Of a stretch of DNA of 64,000 nt, positions 13,601 through 24,865 are shown piece after piece (within the stretch, counting starts at the first letter, position 1; every line of letters starts with the position of its first letter). Under the pieces are notes generated by a model, which had not been told where the DNA came from, did not search any database, and saw nothing but the letters and a program-made list of their open reading frames with translations. This DNA is from Sipunculus nudus (Eukaryota; Annelida; Sipuncula; Golfingiida; Sipunculidae). The DNA lies in assembly GCA_026874595.1 (NCBI GenBank), contig CM049315.1, positions 18,871,664-18,935,663 of the forward strand. The letters are read 5' to 3'. Made by a program: the position numbers and the translations under genes.

Positions 13601-15009
13601 GTATATTTTGAGAAAATCTTTGTAGGGAGGGGGGATCACAGGAAGAAATGCCACAGGAAAAATAAGTGACAAATTTGGGGAAGGGAAAAGATCACAGTTC
13701 CAGTGCCTCTTTAAGTTCTCTCAGAGAGATATATCAACTCTGTCCACAGTTTTATACCACACCTCTAAAACATCAAACACTAGAAGAACTTCTGTCCCAT
13801 TTCAGCAAGGGCTCCATAATACTTACTCAGTTGCAGCTCAGCTGAAGTTATTTCCCCCAATGAAATACAAAATCTACAATATCTAGCTGCAAAGTCATTT
13901 CAGGTCTGTAACACAGAGCAATACCAGGTTAAACACAAATTGTATGAGGCATGTGTGATGGTGGTTAAATTAGAGAATTTATTCCTGTAATATGGAAAAA
14001 AAAATCTTATCCAGTCATTTTCCATCGAGATAAGCTGTATATTTGCATATGCCACATTTTCATATAGACATTCAAGAAATGGCAGAACTGCAAGTCCATA
14101 AACCTGTCATGATGCACAAGCTAAAAAGAGCCAAGATCCAAATTATGCCCAGTGTTTGCTGCTTCAACAGAAGCATAGATACATATAAAATATGATACAA
14201 AAGGACAATACTGCTCCTGTTTTGACAACAGGATTTTTAAGGCCAGCATAATCAGACATAAAGAAAATGGATCTACATATTACATATGTCTCATCTAAGG
14301 TGTACTTGTGCAGTGGTCTTTGACAGGGTATAGCATGGGGGTTACATGGCATTAATGTGTGGCCATGCTGCACTGAGAACAGCACTGCACAGAGACCTGC
14401 CTGATCTGACAGACAAAAGTAAAATGCAGAAAAAATTGGCCTCTAGGTTGGAATACAAGGACACCCCTTTGTTGTGGACCAACAGAGCAGAACCTGGACA
14501 CCAGACAGTGACAACCAGGTGCAAAATTGTGGAAAACTTGGCACATTCTGCCAGGTCATTCCATTGGGTAAATAGACCCAATTCATGTAGATATTATTCA
14601 CAGTCCAGACAGGAGTATCACATTCAGAGCCTGTCGTGCAGTACCAGCATAAATACTAGAGTGAACTTGTAAGTGAACAGCAGCAAGACACAGAAACTTT
14701 CGTTTTATCTATTGTGTTCTTTCTATGCATGCATAATACTTCATTTTAGCTGGAGTGGTTTGTCTAGCGTCGTGGCATCAGTTCACTTTGCTCGCAACAA
14801 GGAAAACCCTGCCTAATAAATGCGCTCAATTTACAGTTCCACTGCAGTGTTCACCGTCTCAGGGTCTTATACATCTATGTGTTGTGTTCAATACATAGTA
14901 TATATCAGTCCTCTGACAGTTTAAATTTAAGTTTCTCTTTCAATTAAATTTTATTCTGTTATTTCAGAGACAGAACTCCAGCGAGAAAAGCAGCTGCCAT
15001 GTCTCATGA
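3652..15009 (+). CDS. ZFAND2B: AN1-type zinc finger protein 2 (AIRAP/AIRAPL-like), 10 coding exons, 276 aa
   Basis: Exons: 3652-3706, 4338-4380, 4867-4918, 6080-6211, 7061-7221, 7871-7978, 9000-9066, 10293-10375, 10844-10931, 14968-15009. All introns are GT-AG and all phases close. Two AN1 zinc fingers are intact: C10,C15,C25,C28,C33,H36,H42,C44 and C100,C105,C115,C118,C123,H126,H132,C134. Ubiquitin-interacting motifs lie at about 207-221 (DEALAMAMAASMS) and 239-253 (EDLALARALAES). The C-terminus CHVS is a CaaX-like prenylation signal, as in ZFAND2B (CSLC). Family members bind ubiquitinated proteins, the 26S proteasome and p97 under proteotoxic stress, and the prenylated form acts at the ER. 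Human ZFAND2B is 257 aa. UIMs plus CaaX favour the 2B type; the 2A/2B split may not apply outside vertebrates. Confidence 0.93.
5100..5330. repeat. Dispersed repeat unit in a ZFAND2 intron (CACCTGAG / GTTTAATRAGGTCA type)
   Basis: It shares TCTCACCTGAGT and GCATGTTTAATAAGGTCA with the intron copies at 8190-8640. It is diverged and has no coding signal. The in-frame 72-codon ORF here is part of this repeat. Confidence 0.4.
8190..8640. repeat. Three diverged units of the CACCTGAG / AGGTCA repeat
   Basis: Units centred near 8240, 8390 and 8560 each contain a form of CA(T)nTTTAATGAGGTCAnAGGTCAC. They are in the same orientation as the 5100 copy. The spacing of about 145-170 bp suggests a decayed tandem array. 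Confidence 0.4.
9160..9500 (+). repeat. tRNA-derived SINE-like element
   Basis: The 5' part resembles a tRNA. It has an A-box-like TGGCATAAGGG at 9171-9181, an anticodon-loop-like CTTGTAA at about 9195, and a B-box-like GGATTCACTTCC at 9215-9226. An unrelated body of about 260 bp follows. It sits in the intron between exons 7 and 8 of ZFAND2. No clear tail or target duplication was identified. Confidence 0.5.
10566..10604. repeat. (AT)n microsatellite
   Basis: An uninterrupted AT dinucleotide tract lies in the intron before the second-UIM exon of ZFAND2. Confidence 0.9.
10932..14967. other. Last long intron of ZFAND2, little recognisable content
   Basis: Apart from the candidate alternative last exon (11389-12175) and a poly-C tract near 13455, no coding or repeat signal could be supported. 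ORFs at 12794-13122 and 14164-14672 occur on both strands and match no family known to me. Confidence 0.4.
11389..12175 (+). other. Candidate alternative last exon of the ZFAND2 gene, without CaaX
   Basis: A strong acceptor (pyrimidine-rich stretch ending CCTATCAG) ends at 11388. Spliced to exon 9 (phase 0), it would add EHKGL and stop at 11404-11406. An AATAAA at 12151-12156 could end such a transcript. Unspliced read-through of exon 9 would instead add 17 codons and stop at about 10985. Neither alternative carries the CHVS end made by the exon at 14968. Confidence 0.35.
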
Positions 15010-18000
15010 ATATTCATATGTGCTCAACTGCTGCAGATACAACACCGAGTGGCCATCTATATTTGATATCTTAGACATCTTTATTAATATCTGAATGAAA
15101 ATGGAACATTTAATCATTCATTATCTTCAGTTATGGAGGGGGAGTATGTGACATATTATCCTTTAACTTTATTTTCCCATTTGTTGTCTGAGTGACTTTG
15201 TTCTTATGTTATTCACTGATATACTTCACTTTGGTGTATATTATAATAGGTATTGTTGATGTTTCATTCCATGAGTCATAAAATTGATTTGATCCCTACC
15301 TCATGAGTATTAATTCAGTTTTAAAATATATTATTTCCTTGCAATATAGTAAATCTTTATATCACAGGTTTTGTTGCAATATGTTACTTATAATATGTTA
15401 GACAAGTCATATTATATATGACCATGTGTCTTTGTGATAAACAGAAATAGGGCTTGTAATATAATACTTTGTTATGTATGTAATTAGTAAAGTATATATT
15501 TCCATGTAATAGTATATATTACCATGTAATATACACAAACTTTTAAGGACATTATCTATATACCTGTATCCTGCATGTTGGCAAATATGGCAAAAGGGTG
15601 CATAAAAATCACCACATATTTACAGTAAATGGCACCTGCTTTGATTGTTAATGCCATCTGGTGTTTTTATTTTAAAAAGGGATCCATTTGAACTTTCCTT
15701 GTCAACATATACAACTGGTGCTTGGATAATAATTGTTTTATCCTGATATTATAATATTTTACATCTACAAAACAGGATTTATGACTTTTTAATACATTCT
15801 GTACAAGAACCTCCCTGTAGGAACATATCTTGTAAGGATACATCTTGTTTCATAAAATTAACACCAGGGGGTACTGATCATCATTTCAGGTACATATTTC
15901 TGTAAATATATAGTGGTTTGATATTAAACTATCATTTCCTGTGTTGTATTGCAAATGTATTAAGATGAGATTATTTTGTCTGTGTACTGAAATAATAATG
16001 AGAGATATGGTATTTTACACACACACCTTGCACAAACATATGACCACACACCAATCTGGGTACACTATGCTCCTGTATATTTAATGGTTTGAACCAAAAG
16101 AATATTAGCATCCCATGAACATAAAAATACACCTGCTATTACTAGCATGGTACTGATAAATGTATACAAACTGGATCCTTGTAGGATGTTATTTTATTTT
16201 ACATACACAGTTTTTCTATATGTGTGTTTGGTTCAGTGTTAATTGGTGATTGAGTCACCTTAGGCTAATAAACTACCACAAGGATCAGCGCTCCTTGTGA
16301 ATGCACTCATCCTATGGTTGTACAATATTGTCATAGGGTGACTTCCCTGAAGTATTGAAACATGAAATTGGGATTGGGTGCTACTTACTATGATTCATAA
16401 TCCTGTCTTTTTTCAATCCCTTCACACTCTACCAAGCGTCCATGCAGAGTATGACACGACCAATTCCTCATTTTAATTTTGTATTTATTTTAAGGAATAC
16501 TAAAAACATACAAAGGACAACAGAAGTGGTTATTCACAAATACATGACAAAGTACACGGACATGGTACAATAGAAGATAGACATTAACTTTTGGTATTAT
16601 TAAAATAATGTAAATCAAAGGTCCAAGCAATAGCAAAAGACTATTTACTATTAATTTGAATTTCCTCGCTCATTATCATTTTATTTTATTTGAGTTAATT
16701 AAGAATGTACAGTACATCAGGACATATGTTTATTTAATTATGTTCAGCTGACTCATTTGTATCATTTCAGAAGCCATAATAAATTGAGGTCTCAACAATC
16801 ATGATATTGTCTATCCTGTATTTAATTATTATATGTTTATTGGTACTAAAATGAATTGAACATACTCTGAATTCAAATTGTGAGAACAACCTGTAATCAT
16901 CTCAGACATGAAATCAACCCTTATCATAAATGATGTCACATGATTCAGTAAAACCGGCCAATTAATGAGGCAAACTGTGCCTTAAAAAGGTTTAAGGACT
17001 TCTTAATTTCCCGTAAGGACTGGTGATTGTCATGGAATGTTTATCCCTGCTTGTTGTCACTCATTGTATATGTCACACACACATCAGTCATATGGCTTCT
17101 TTGTGCTTTAGAACTCTTGAACCCCTGGATATGAATAATGATTTCCCATGACCAAGGTCATTGCGTGATTTTGGGAGGTAAATCCAGGCTGCAAAGCATA
17201 ATTTGCATAAATGATAATAGGCCCACTACACACACAAATTTGTTATATTGACTCCTAAAACAAAAGTATGCTGTGAATGGGCATTTTTTTTTTTTGCCGA
17301 TTGACTTCTTTCAGCTTGCCAAGAAAATTTTTAAAAAGTTTAATTTTAAAAAGGTATACCTATGATCAGCACTAATAATATTATTGAGGACCTGGGCTTC
17401 ATTTGCAAAAAAAAAAATGATCCACAAAAAGTGGGGAGAGGCGAATCTGTTGAACAACTATTTTTTATGTGGACTAAAAAGAGAATTAGCAGTGTGTGTT
17501 GGACCATGACAATGTATTGCTCACATGGAAAAATTAAGGATCTTACATGATAATATATTTGCTATTTACAAAAAAAACTGCACAATAGCTGATACAGCAG
17601 TGTTTTATATCCATTTATAATTGCTTACAGCTGTTAAAATCCTAAAGATCATCTTATCACCAGTATTTTTGTTGACCATGAAGTTCATTCCAACATCAAT
17701 ATATATATAGCACACTAATTTGCTTCACTATCTGTGCCTCTGAGTTTGAGTAAGATCTGTTAAACTTAGGATTAGTATCAGGGCAGGTGTGCATGACCAT
17801 GACATTTAATAACTATAAAAACCAGTGCATAGTTCCACCAGTTTCATTGTCACTGAAACTGAACAATATTCTTTACAGATACCTGGGTAAGACTATGTCA
17901 TATAAAAAAGAATACAACAATTTTCAACAGAACCACAATCATGCATTAGTTAAAAAAATATCTTTTGTAAATTTTGTGTCAACAAACAGAACAAAAAAGA

Positions 18001-18198
18001 CCAAGAGCAAAAGGGCTGGATGTGGCTTGAGAAAACATAATCCAATACAGTGGCACTCTGTGTGCTGGTTTAGGAAAGGTAAAAAACAATCACACTGAAT
18101 ATTTTGAGAAGGCAAATTTTATACTATCGATATATATTCAAGTGACCATATATTGACTAAACAGTGCAAGAATGCTTTTTTTTGTATTTTGAAAAAAA

Positions 18199-18229
<31 letters not shown>

Positions 18230-18339
18230 ATTTTGAAAGTTGCACCATTAATTAATTTTAATTTGGTAAGGTCTGTTTTCCTTATAATAGTTGCCAATCC
18301 ATGTCAGACAATTTGAGTAAAAGTGTCAGAAAAATGCTA

Positions 18340-18371
<32 letters not shown>

Positions 18372-18380
18372 ATATATATA

Positions 18381-18446
<66 letters not shown>

Positions 18447-20092
18447 TATATTTTGCTTATGGCCAGTTAAAGCTTGTGAAAAATTAATATTAAAATCATA
18501 AATTCTTCCTAAATTATTTTAAGTACATAGGGTTTTGCTAAATATATTTATCTGAAGGCATCCTGTGTGCATGCAAAACATGACGCCCGTTATTGTACTC
18601 ATGAACATTTAATCAGAATTCTTTATGTGAACGTCCCAGGAACGACAGTTAATTTTTATATAGAATAAACGGGGAATCGGATATATTCACGTATAACCAT
18701 TTTAATCGTGTTTCATCCGCAGTTTGTTCATGCATGTAGTATTGGTATATATGGACGATATTATCCAATTTTTTTAGGATATCAGGGATATCTGTGTCAA
18801 CTGAAGAAATCATAAAAACAGCAATTTAGCAAACAGAAATGTTATATACTATATAGTTCAACAGAAATGTGTATCTTGTTTGACATTTTTTCCATGAAAT
18901 TCACCCTTCATGCAGAGACTGGTGAAAGTGCTAGTCATTCTGCTATTTGTTGAACGAATTAAGGGTTGTCTGGTACCCTGTTCTGATAAATACAGTATAT
19001 AACCTCAATTATCAGAATACTGTGGAAGAGACATAATTTGTCGGATTTATGAGGATGACCTTTGAAATATTATTTGCTGACAGTGCATCGTGCCTTTTTG
19101 TGTGCATGTGCTAGCTAATACTACCATTTACTGATTTTGTCTATTGTAATCTTGGTGTATTAATTTTTTCCTGAAACTGGAAAATGTTGTCATACTTAAT
19201 ATTTTTTTTATAATTCCCAGTATTCTTGCTTTGTTGCCAGTTTTATCTCATTTTGGTAGTATCCTTGAGCATCAACGTTCGAAATTATGAAATATCCATT
19301 GGTTACTATGTCCTTCAGCCTGGAAGTGTTGATGATAGTCGTCCCTGTTTTACAGTTTAAATTTCTCTATGTCTATGAAATTACAGTGTGCAGTTACTGC
19401 AGTTCTTCAGAGTATATTAGATTTTAGAAATCACAAAAAAAAAGGAAAAAGAAAAATATCTTTACGGAGAACAGTGCTCAGTATATGGAAAGTGTCTATA
19501 ATGAAAGTAGTGTTAAGCGACCTGTTGCTTGAGGATGCCAAGCAGCCCGTTTTGTGTACGGAGGTTGATGTTCAGGAGGAAAGGGTATTGTGGCATGCAT
19601 CATAAGCGGTTGTATCAGGCAGCAGACCTGCTGAAGAATGAAAAGACGTGTAGCTAAGAGTCATGTCTAAAAATATAAAGAATTGTATGCGGTAAATTGC
19701 TTTTATCTAAGTACTGATGGTGCAATCTCGTGCAGAATTTATGTAAATATGGTGAATGTGAATATAAGCATATGAACCTGAACTTATCTTTCCGTAAGGG
19801 AAATAGGACATTGATATAGCTTTAAGAAACTCGACAATTACAGTTATGAATGTGCAATAACTTTATCATTATTTTGTCATTAAAAATTTGTTTCATGCGC
19901 CAGTGGTTGTAATGCATTCTGTTACCCACAACTGCGATTCACGGTAATTCCGACTGACTGCCGATTTAAGGACAATTCTTTTACATAATCATTCAACAGC
20001 CCATTCCTATTATATGTCTATAGGCGCCCGCCTCTTCATCTGGATTTATTGATTATATAAGTGACAGTATGAAGAAAGTTTTTTTAATATAA
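15010..20092. other. 3' flank of ZFAND2 and intergenic DNA
   Basis: The start is presumably 3' UTR; one AATAAA occurs at 16267-16272, but the cleavage site is unknown. TA-rich microsatellites lie at 18200-18230 and 18340-18455 (TA with TG interruptions). Short ORFs at 17362, 17787 and 19369 look like chance. Confidence 0.5.
18340..18455. repeat. Compound (TA)n/(TG)n microsatellite
   Basis: TA runs are interrupted by TGTGTG segments over about 115 bp. The 66-codon ORF here is just this repeat translated. Confidence 0.9.
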
Positions 20093-21275
20093 TAATAATA
20101 ATAATATATAGTATTTATATAGCACCAATTCTCCGATGGTCGGACTCACAGCGAAATTTACACAACACTGACCCTTACACTGTACCTGACCTAGAAAAAA
20201 AATGATGCATATTAATTTCCAGAAGCTTGCTGAAAGAGATACGTTTTCGAATTAGTTTTAAATGATACAAGAGTTGGAGATTTTCTAAGTGTAATGGGAA
20301 GTGAATTCCACACTTTTGGGGCTATGAAACGGAAGGAACTTTCACCGATTTTCATATAACACTTTGGTACTTTAAGAAGATTTCCGCCAGCCGAGCGCAG
20401 CGTACTCAAAGGCCGATAGGTTATTATTTTTTCAGTCAAATATGATGGAAGTGAGCCATCAAAACGGCGGTAAACAAAAACAGCAATTTTGTATTGTATG
20501 CGGACTTGACGGGAAGCCAATGGAGCTGTTTGAGCAGCGGGGTGACGTGGTCGGTCTTACGCTTCTTAAGAATGAGACGCGCAGCATTATTCTAGACCAT
20601 CTGTAGCCGCGAGACTTGCTCTGCAGGTAACCCAGCAAGAACTGAATTACAGTAATCCAGGCGAGATATTACTGTGGCGCAAATGAACCGACGGCACGCA
20701 TTAATGGAGAGGAAACGCCGGATTGAAGCTTTTCGGCGGAGCTCGAGAAAGGCCGCACGACATATACTACTAATAAAATCATGCATTGAAAGATTACGAC
20801 CAATCTTAACACCTAGTTACTTCAGTGAATTTTGAAAAGGAACAGTGCAGCCCCTAATGCTAATAGACTCACTGTCAGTCATCCTTAGAAGGGGTTTAGA
20901 TCCGACAGGCATAATTTCAGTCTTGTCAGTATTCAAGTTTGTTGCTGGTCATCTATGATAGTATATCCTCAATACACGCATGTATGCTTAACTTGACAGA
21001 GTTAACTCACCTGGTTGACTACTTTTTGACAGTTCAGTGTCATCAGCATACTTATGAAAAGAACAGTCATGTGCAGATATTATGCGAGATATGGGTTGTG
21101 AATATAAAGCGAACAATAAAGGTCCTAACACGGATCCCTGGGGAACCCCGTACAACAAAGTACATGGGTCTAATTTTCTACCGTCGACCATAACAGCTTG
21201 GGAGCGATTGGCGAGGTATGAAGCAAACCATGAAAGCGCGGTGCCGTGTATACCAAAGGTAATTTCTAGTCTTTA
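20093..21275 (-). mobile_element. 5'-truncated, decayed non-LTR retrotransposon (L2/CR1-like)
   Basis: Read on the minus strand, reverse-transcriptase motifs appear in order: SWFASYLANR, GVPQGSVLGPLLF and YADDTEL (the YADD catalytic box) at about 21250-20990; SRLDYCNSVLAGLP at 20592-20786; and the C-terminal APKVWNSLP block at 20212-20520. The first two blocks share a frame but are separated by several stops, and the last block is in another frame, so the element is dead. The 3' end is a TATATAAATAC-like stretch followed by (TTA)n, as in L2/CR1-type tails. Sequence before SWFASYL is missing, indicating 5' truncation. Confidence 0.85.
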
Positions 21276-23378
21276 ATAATGTTCTTCTTCGTGGCTTTAT
21301 TACTGGCTATTATGGTGAAAGGTCCAATGAAAAATAAGTTAATGGCAATCGAATCACTAAGGTTTTCAACAATTTACGCGCTTTTGCAAAAATTTGATCA
21401 ACCCCCTGTTCATTTAAGCATACCTATATACAAACAGATTTATATTTAACCTGGACTATTTGGAAATCTGAGTTTGTAAAATTGTGCAACAATCCTGCAC
21501 CAAACTCAGTGTAAAAAAAGGAGAAATAATCCCTTGTTTCGAAAACATATTAGGCATTTAATATTCAAACGTTTCATGCATAAGCGGGCTTTACTTACTA
21601 ATGACTAAGTTAGCTGGAAAGAATACAAACGTAAAATAACTATGTAACGAACACGATATATACCTATACAGCGCGTTGAAGATACTACAGACTCAAATAT
21701 AGACATGAAACAGTAAAAAAAGAAAGAAAATTAAAATTTATGAACAACTCTGAAACCTTTACTACCGTCCAAGAAGAGCTTCTGAATCAGGTGCAGTCAG
21801 TGGGAGTATTTTTATGACTTCTTCAGTACAGTTAGCAGATTCTATTCATGTTAAAAAGACCCTCCTTATAACTATACCTCTGAACGCGTACCGTTCCGCT
21901 TCACTTTTATGTTGGAAACATTTATTTTATCTTTTTTACTTCACTATCGGACGTGCGAGTAGGTCTCCTGATATTCTTGATTTCTATTGAAAGCAGATAC
22001 TCCTTTTATTACATTATTGTTAACATTTATTTTTAAACTCTCTCTAACGTTCCCCAAATACGAAGAGTATATATTGGACAGTTTATAATCACTATAGACC
22101 AATATCAAATATAGGTCAAACATATTCCCATGCAAGATTATAGAATCATATTTGATAAAACTTCTGTCTGATTTAATTACTCATAGGCTTTTTTTCTGAC
22201 TTACAATCAGCATACATATCGCACAGCTCAACGACAACCGCTGTAATTTACATACAACAGGTGATGAATGGCTCGCATCTGAAAAACGACGCAAAATCAC
22301 TGTTGCCTGCGTCCTGATATAAAGAAACCTTGATTGCTTATATAAGTCACTCTGCATACTCGGTAAACCCAAGTCAGTATGGTGTATGCGGTATGGAACT
22401 TTCCCGGTTTCAATCTCCTCTGACTAATAGGGTTCAGGTTATCAACAGTAATAATATATACACCCAAAATGCTGAACACTGTCGCTCAATTTGACCTATC
22501 CATGAACTCTATGCGACCTTAATCGCATATTCATTCAATGAGTAAACAAAAGCATGGGACTAAGGAGCACTCCAGGAAAAGTAAATCCTTTCATGTTTTT
22601 AAACCTTAAATAAACCTTAAAGATTTTTCATGAAATATCTATTTTTATATAGTGTACATTCTCATATATAGATACTATTTTTCCATGTTGCAAAATCAGC
22701 TTTTTACGGTAGAATATCTACTTCTATATAGTACTAATGTCTTTATGACAATTATATCATATGTTTCAATTGTTGAAGGACCACATTGGAAAAACACCAC
22801 TTAGTGAATGCGCTATCCTTTTGAAATATATATTAAAATAAATAAATACTTTCATACAAATCATTTCAGGCAACTTACCTATCAAAAAGTCTGAACATTC
22901 TGTTTTTCTTTGTTGGTCTTATAAATGCATATATTTTTTTTCATTATGTCATTATGTGATTTTCATGAACTTTGAAGTGTAAAGGTATACATGCCCTCGT
23001 ATCAGCTGAATTGAAGCGATCGCATTTAAACTCATTCAGACTGTTAAAAACTATAATGAGAATGGAAAAACGGCTCAGGACAGCTTTCCGGTCTGCCCAG
23101 CGGTTACAATATATACGCTCTGTTTTAACAGAAAACCAAAGTTGTGAAATCGCAAATACACGATAGGATGAGTTTAATCGGAAATGGTTTATCTATGCTA
23201 TTCAGTACGTAATATTTATTCCGATATGCAAAAAACTGTCCAGTAAAAGATCTGTTCTACGTGCACTACCGGCGGAGATGTCCCTCTACATTCAGCGGGA
23301 GACTCAATACATTAGTTCCCTGTTCTCACCCCGAGGAACATCAATCAAACATTCTCACATTTCATACACACAATTTAT
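21276..23378. other. Intergenic, nothing recognised
   Basis: AT-rich, with short ORFs only. No motif, splice-bounded exon or repeat family could be supported. Confidence 0.5.
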
Positions 23379-24865
23379 AGCTCAGCTGACTGTAAGTCAT
23401 CTGAGGTATAGGTATGGCGCTTTGTCCGGGCACAAATGTTAACCGCTGACCCTAGAAGCCTGTTACTAAATATCTAGGGAGGTCTATAAAAAATCTCCTT
23501 GGAAATCTGAAATTAGGTCACTGCGACCTAATAAAACCTATAAAACCTATACAAAACTCCAATATTTTGATAAATAATGCAAGGATTATCTTACCATGAC
23601 TAGTTTTGTAAGTTCCAGAAAAGATGGTGGCGCCACCTGATTTTTTTCTTTTTTTAACCAATATTTTTAAATTTTTTTAAAACTATAAAATGATAACAAT
23701 CATGTCAGTTTCTCAACTTTTTTCTCCATTTAGTTTCCAAAAACCTGGTGTTTATTGATCACAAGTGGATGCCCTATAGTAATCACCCTGTCTGTTCTGC
23801 TGTTTCTCTGTCCATCCGTCCATCCACATAAATTTGTAACTAGATGATAACTCCAGGTTTGATTGACATATTGATTTCAAACTTGACTTACATGTGGCCC
23901 ACCACTTAAGCAAGAATCTGTATGACCTTTGGGCCATGAGGTCAACGTCACAGGACTCACTTGTTGAAAAAAGATTGTGGCTGCATTTAAAGCCAAGCTT
24001 TTCATCCAAAACTTTCCAATGCGCATTTAGCCGACTTGTCAGTATGGGGAGAGCATAAATGAATTTGGGGTCACTAAGTCAAAGGTCAAGTTCACAAGGG
24101 CCATCTGATCATAAATTAGTTTTGAGATGATAATTCCAGTTTAGTTTGACATATTGGTTTTTCAAACTTAACTTATATATGGCTCACCACTAAAGTAAGA
24201 ACCCTGTCGATTTTGGGCTTCAAAGGTCAAAAGGTCAAGGTCACAGGAACCATTTCTTTAAAAAAAGAATTTGTATGCATTTCAAGCTAAACTTTTCATC
24301 ACAAACATTCCATCTTCAAAATATTGCTCACTTGCCAACAGGGGAAGATTCTTTACGAATTTATGGGTCACAGGGTCAAAGGTCAAGGTCACAGGGCTTA
24401 TCCATTCCCAAATTAGTTTATAGATGATAATTCTGGTTTGGATAGACAGATTGGCTTTAATCGTGATTTATGTCCCACCACTTAAGTAAGAAACATCTTG
24501 ATTTTCAGGGTCCAGGGGTCAAAGGTGAAGGTCGCATAGGCCACAACTTCCAAAGGTTGTGGTTGCACTGTAAATCAAACTTTTCGTCCCAAACTTTCCA
24601 TCTTTTATACATGGCTTACTTGCCCAAAGTGAACGAAATCTGTAGATTTTGAGGTAACCTGGTCAGAGGTCAAGGTCACTGGACCCACCATTTTTTAGAG
24701 ATTGTTACAATAATCTAAATGCTGCAAGTTCAAAGAAAAAAGGTTCCTAGGTTTTTTGGTCACAAGGTCATTGGTTAAGGTCACAGGACCATCATTCTGA
24801 AGAATTTCTTGAAAAATATCCTTATAGACGAATTCAGCTGAGCGTCGAGACCCATTGGTCTCTAG
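23379..24865 (+). mobile_element. Helitron-like non-autonomous element, family A copy 1, with a 148-bp tandem core
   Basis: It starts with the family A 5' hairpin (AGCTCAG...CTGAGGT, 23379 onward) followed by a GTCCG-type stretch. It ends with the 3' hairpin GAGACC-CATT-GGTCTC at 24847-24862 and CTAG at 24862-24865. The interior from about 23780 holds roughly seven diverged units at a 148-bp step. There are no ORFs of note. Assignment to a Helitron/pearl-like class rests on structure only. Confidence 0.6.
23780..24830 (+). repeat. Tandem array, about 148-bp period, with AGGTCA half-sites in each unit
   Basis: Versions of GGTCAAAGGTCAAGGTCAC recur at about 23935, 24075, 24225, 24372, 24510, 24660 and 24762. 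Steps are close to 148 bp, except a final step near 100. Between them recur ACTTAAGTAAGAA and CAAACTTTTCATC-type blocks. Confidence 0.75.

Noticed and set aside
14164-14672. Overlapping ORFs of 64-108 codons on both strands
   Set aside because: Several frames are open at once in a less AT-rich patch. None resembles a known family or has matching splice sites.
20212-21191. Host gene with reverse-transcriptase domain
   Set aside because: There are stops and a frame change between blocks, plus a (TTA)n tail. This is a dead retrotransposon copy.
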